Origin: Oscillospiraceae bacterium
GTDB taxonomy: Bacteria > Bacillota > Clostridia > Oscillospirales > Ruminococcaceae
Length of the DNA: 32,133 bases
Assembly (NCBI GenBank): GCA_017461245.1
Contig: JAFTYW010000049.1
Location: 1 to 32,133 of the forward strand
Direction of reading: 5' to 3'
In this document: positions 31,262-32,133 of the stretch, piece after piece
Position numbering within the stretch: position 1 is the stretch's first letter
Layout of the letters: every line of letters begins with the position of its first letter
Notes under the pieces: generated by a model
What the model saw: only the letters and a program-made list of their open reading frames with translations
Told to the model about the DNA's origin: nothing
Database searches by the model: none
Translations under genes and position numbers: made by a program

Positions 31262-31331
31262 ATATATAAAATTTCCCTCAATATAAAGCCCGCAAAGCAG
31301 ACCTCATATAAAGGGGCATTTTAGTTAAATA

Positions 31332-31409
31332 TGGGGTGGGAGATGGGATTCGAACCCACGATCTCCAGGACCACAATCTGGCGCTTTAACCGACTAAGCT
31401 ACACCCACC
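31332..31409 (-). tRNA. tRNA-His (GTG)
   Basis: Anticodon loop TTGTGGT (anticodon GTG), T-arm GTGGGTTCGAATCCCAT, discriminator C with encoded CCA. The extra G at -1 that pairs with C73, typical of tRNA-His, is encoded at 31409. Confidence 0.93.
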
Positions 31410-31414
31410 ATGTC

Positions 31415-31491
31415 TGGCGCGCCAAAAGGGACTCGAACCCCTGACCTACTGCTTAGAAGGCAGTTGCTCTATCCAGCTGAGCTATTGGCGC
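31415..31491 (-). tRNA. tRNA-Arg (TCT)
   Basis: Acceptor GCGCCAA/TTGGCGC, anticodon loop CTTCTAA (anticodon TCT), T-arm AGGGGTTCGAGTCCCTT, and encoded CCA. Confidence 0.95.
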
Positions 31492-31540
31492 ATATTTTGT
31501 TTTGCAGTAAGCCACTAATTCAAAATGGCTTATAAAAAAA

Positions 31541-31614
31541 TGGAGCGGGTGATGGGAATCGAACCCACACAACCAGCTTGGAAGGCTGGGATTCTACCAT
31601 TGAACTACACCCGC
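31541..31614 (-). tRNA. tRNA-Gly (TCC)
   Basis: Acceptor GCGGGTG/CACCCGC, anticodon loop CTTCCAA (anticodon TCC), T-arm GTGGGTTCGATTCCCAT, and encoded CCA. Confidence 0.95.
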
Positions 31615-31620
31615 ATACTA

Positions 31621-31695
31621 TGGTGACCCGTACGAGAATCGAACTCGTGTTACAGCCGTGAAAGGGCCGTGTCTTAACCTCTTGACCAACGGGCC
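31621..31695 (-). tRNA. tRNA-Glu (TTC)
   Basis: Acceptor GGCCCGT/ACGGGTC, anticodon loop CTTTCAC (anticodon TTC), T-arm ACGAGTTCGATTCTCGT, and encoded CCA. Confidence 0.95.
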
Positions 31696-31700
31696 GTATT

Positions 31701-31777
31701 TGGTGGCGGTAACTGGATTCGAACCAGTGACACCGCGGGTATGAACCGCGTGCTCTAGCCAGCTGAGCTATACCGCC
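31701..31777 (-). tRNA. tRNA-Met (CAT), elongator type
   Basis: Acceptor GGCGGTA/TACCGCC fully paired at position 1-72 (initiators usually are not), anticodon loop TTCATAC (anticodon CAT), T-arm ACTGGTTCGAATCCAGT, and encoded CCA. It is the first gene of the minus-strand tRNA operon. A lysidine-modified tRNA-Ile2 cannot be excluded by anticodon alone. Confidence 0.9.
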
Positions 31778-31811
31778 GTAACACCGAATCAATTTCCAAA
31801 CGTCGAATATT

Positions 31812-31840
31812 ATCTTAACATACCAAACTGAGTTTGTCAA
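31812..31840 (-). promoter_or_regulatory. Promoter of the tRNA operon
   Basis: On the minus strand: TTGACA (31840-31835), 17-bp spacer, TAAGAT. Predicted start about 28 bp before tRNA-Met. Confidence 0.85.
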
Positions 31841-31841
31841 C

Positions 31842-31995
31842 ACTTTTTTGATAAAAATCGTCAGTTAATTTTAAAAATGTTTTTCTTTGACTTATTATGC
31901 GCCTGATTTTTCAAATTAGAAAAACTTTTTTATTTATATATAATAAGGAAGGATCTTGCAAAATAAAAAAATTACAAAAAATGTCGAAAAAAGTG
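31842..31995. other. A/T-rich intergenic spacer
   Basis: Spacer between the tRNA operon promoter and the outward promoters. It is very A/T-rich (an UP-element-like run near 31960-31990 precedes the first outward promoter). No gene seen. Confidence 0.6.
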
Positions 31996-32024
31996 TTGAC
32001 AAACCCCTTTGTTAAGGGTATAAT
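31996..32024 (+). promoter_or_regulatory. Strong consensus promoter, upstream one of a tandem pair
   Basis: Exact TTGACA, 17-bp spacer, exact TATAAT, with an A/T-rich upstream region. Points out of the window. Confidence 0.85.
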
Positions 32025-32092
32025 AAGAAAGCTGTCCGCGGGAAGCGGTAAGTCGATAGCGAAAAAACTTTGAAAAAAGATGAAAAAAGCTG

Positions 32093-32121
32093 TTGACAAA
32101 ACGGTAGGGATATGGTAAAAT
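32093..32121 (+). promoter_or_regulatory. Strong promoter, downstream one of a tandem pair
   Basis: TTGACA, 17-bp spacer, TAAAAT, 97 bp after the first. The tandem layout is typical of rRNA operons, which would lie beyond the window edge; that target is inferred. Confidence 0.8.
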
Positions 32122-32133
32122 AAAATTCCTGCC

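Noticed and set aside
31520-31843. A 107-codon minus-strand frame across the tRNA cluster
   Set aside because: It lies wholly on tRNA-Gly, tRNA-Glu and tRNA-Met genes.

Overview
The window looks like a chromosome segment from an obligately anaerobic Firmicute of the Clostridia, probably a gut-type member near the Oscillospirales/Ruminococcaceae. The reasons are the many AGGAGG ribosome sites, consensus sigma-A promoters, the flavodiiron/rubredoxin oxygen-defence genes, large serine recombinases and a TnpW-like protein. The taxonomic placement is inference from gene content; no rRNA gene lies in the window.

Region 1 (1-11.8 kb) is accessory DNA with four recombinase genes or fragments. It opens with the 3' end of a large serine recombinase and a hairpin-rich element whose ends resemble tRNA 3' ends. 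A tyrosine recombinase (1255-2094) follows. Next to it is a segment bounded by near-identical 23-bp inverted repeats (2122-2144 and 2390-2412), which carries a strong promoter pointing away from the next operon. I read this as an invertible promoter captured in the OFF orientation. It would control an operon of an SPFH/zinc-ribbon protein, a four-helix membrane protein and a zinc-ribbon/CFI-box protein (2434-5371). A separate gene with a PD-(D/E)XK-like signature follows (5485-7134). A gene-free stretch of about 1.4 kb (7135-8558) holds a possible structured RNA, seven same-strand copies of CGGAATGA and several large hairpins. After it come a truncated integrase N-domain gene, a full integrase, a TnpW-like gene and a second large serine recombinase.

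Region 2 (11.8-24.9 kb) is mostly ordinary chromosome. It has a four-helix-bundle/ASCH gene pair, then an operon joining an Old-Yellow-Enzyme-type ene-reductase with both subunits of an aconitase X dehydratase. A Crp/Fnr regulator is divergent from a ferredoxin-domain gene, and the spacer holds a perfect 16-bp palindrome centred at about -41.5 of a predicted start site. A flavodiiron-flavin reductase-rubredoxin fusion, a rubredoxin and a nitroreductase follow. A split-barrel flavoprotein gene, bracketed by inverted repeats, sits between the nitroreductase and an rRNA-methyltransferase pair. An MFS transporter closes the region.

Region 3 (24.9-29.9 kb) is a sugar or cyclitol catabolism locus: an AraC regulator divergent from a TIM-barrel isomerase/epimerase and two Gfo/Idh/MocA dehydrogenases. 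An anion permease faces it from the other side.

Region 4 (29.9-32.1 kb) holds eight tRNA genes on the minus strand (Ser, Ser, Gln, His, Arg, Gly, Glu, Met), a small membrane-protein gene and tRNA-associated repeats. At the far end two tandem consensus promoters point out of the window, probably toward an rRNA operon.
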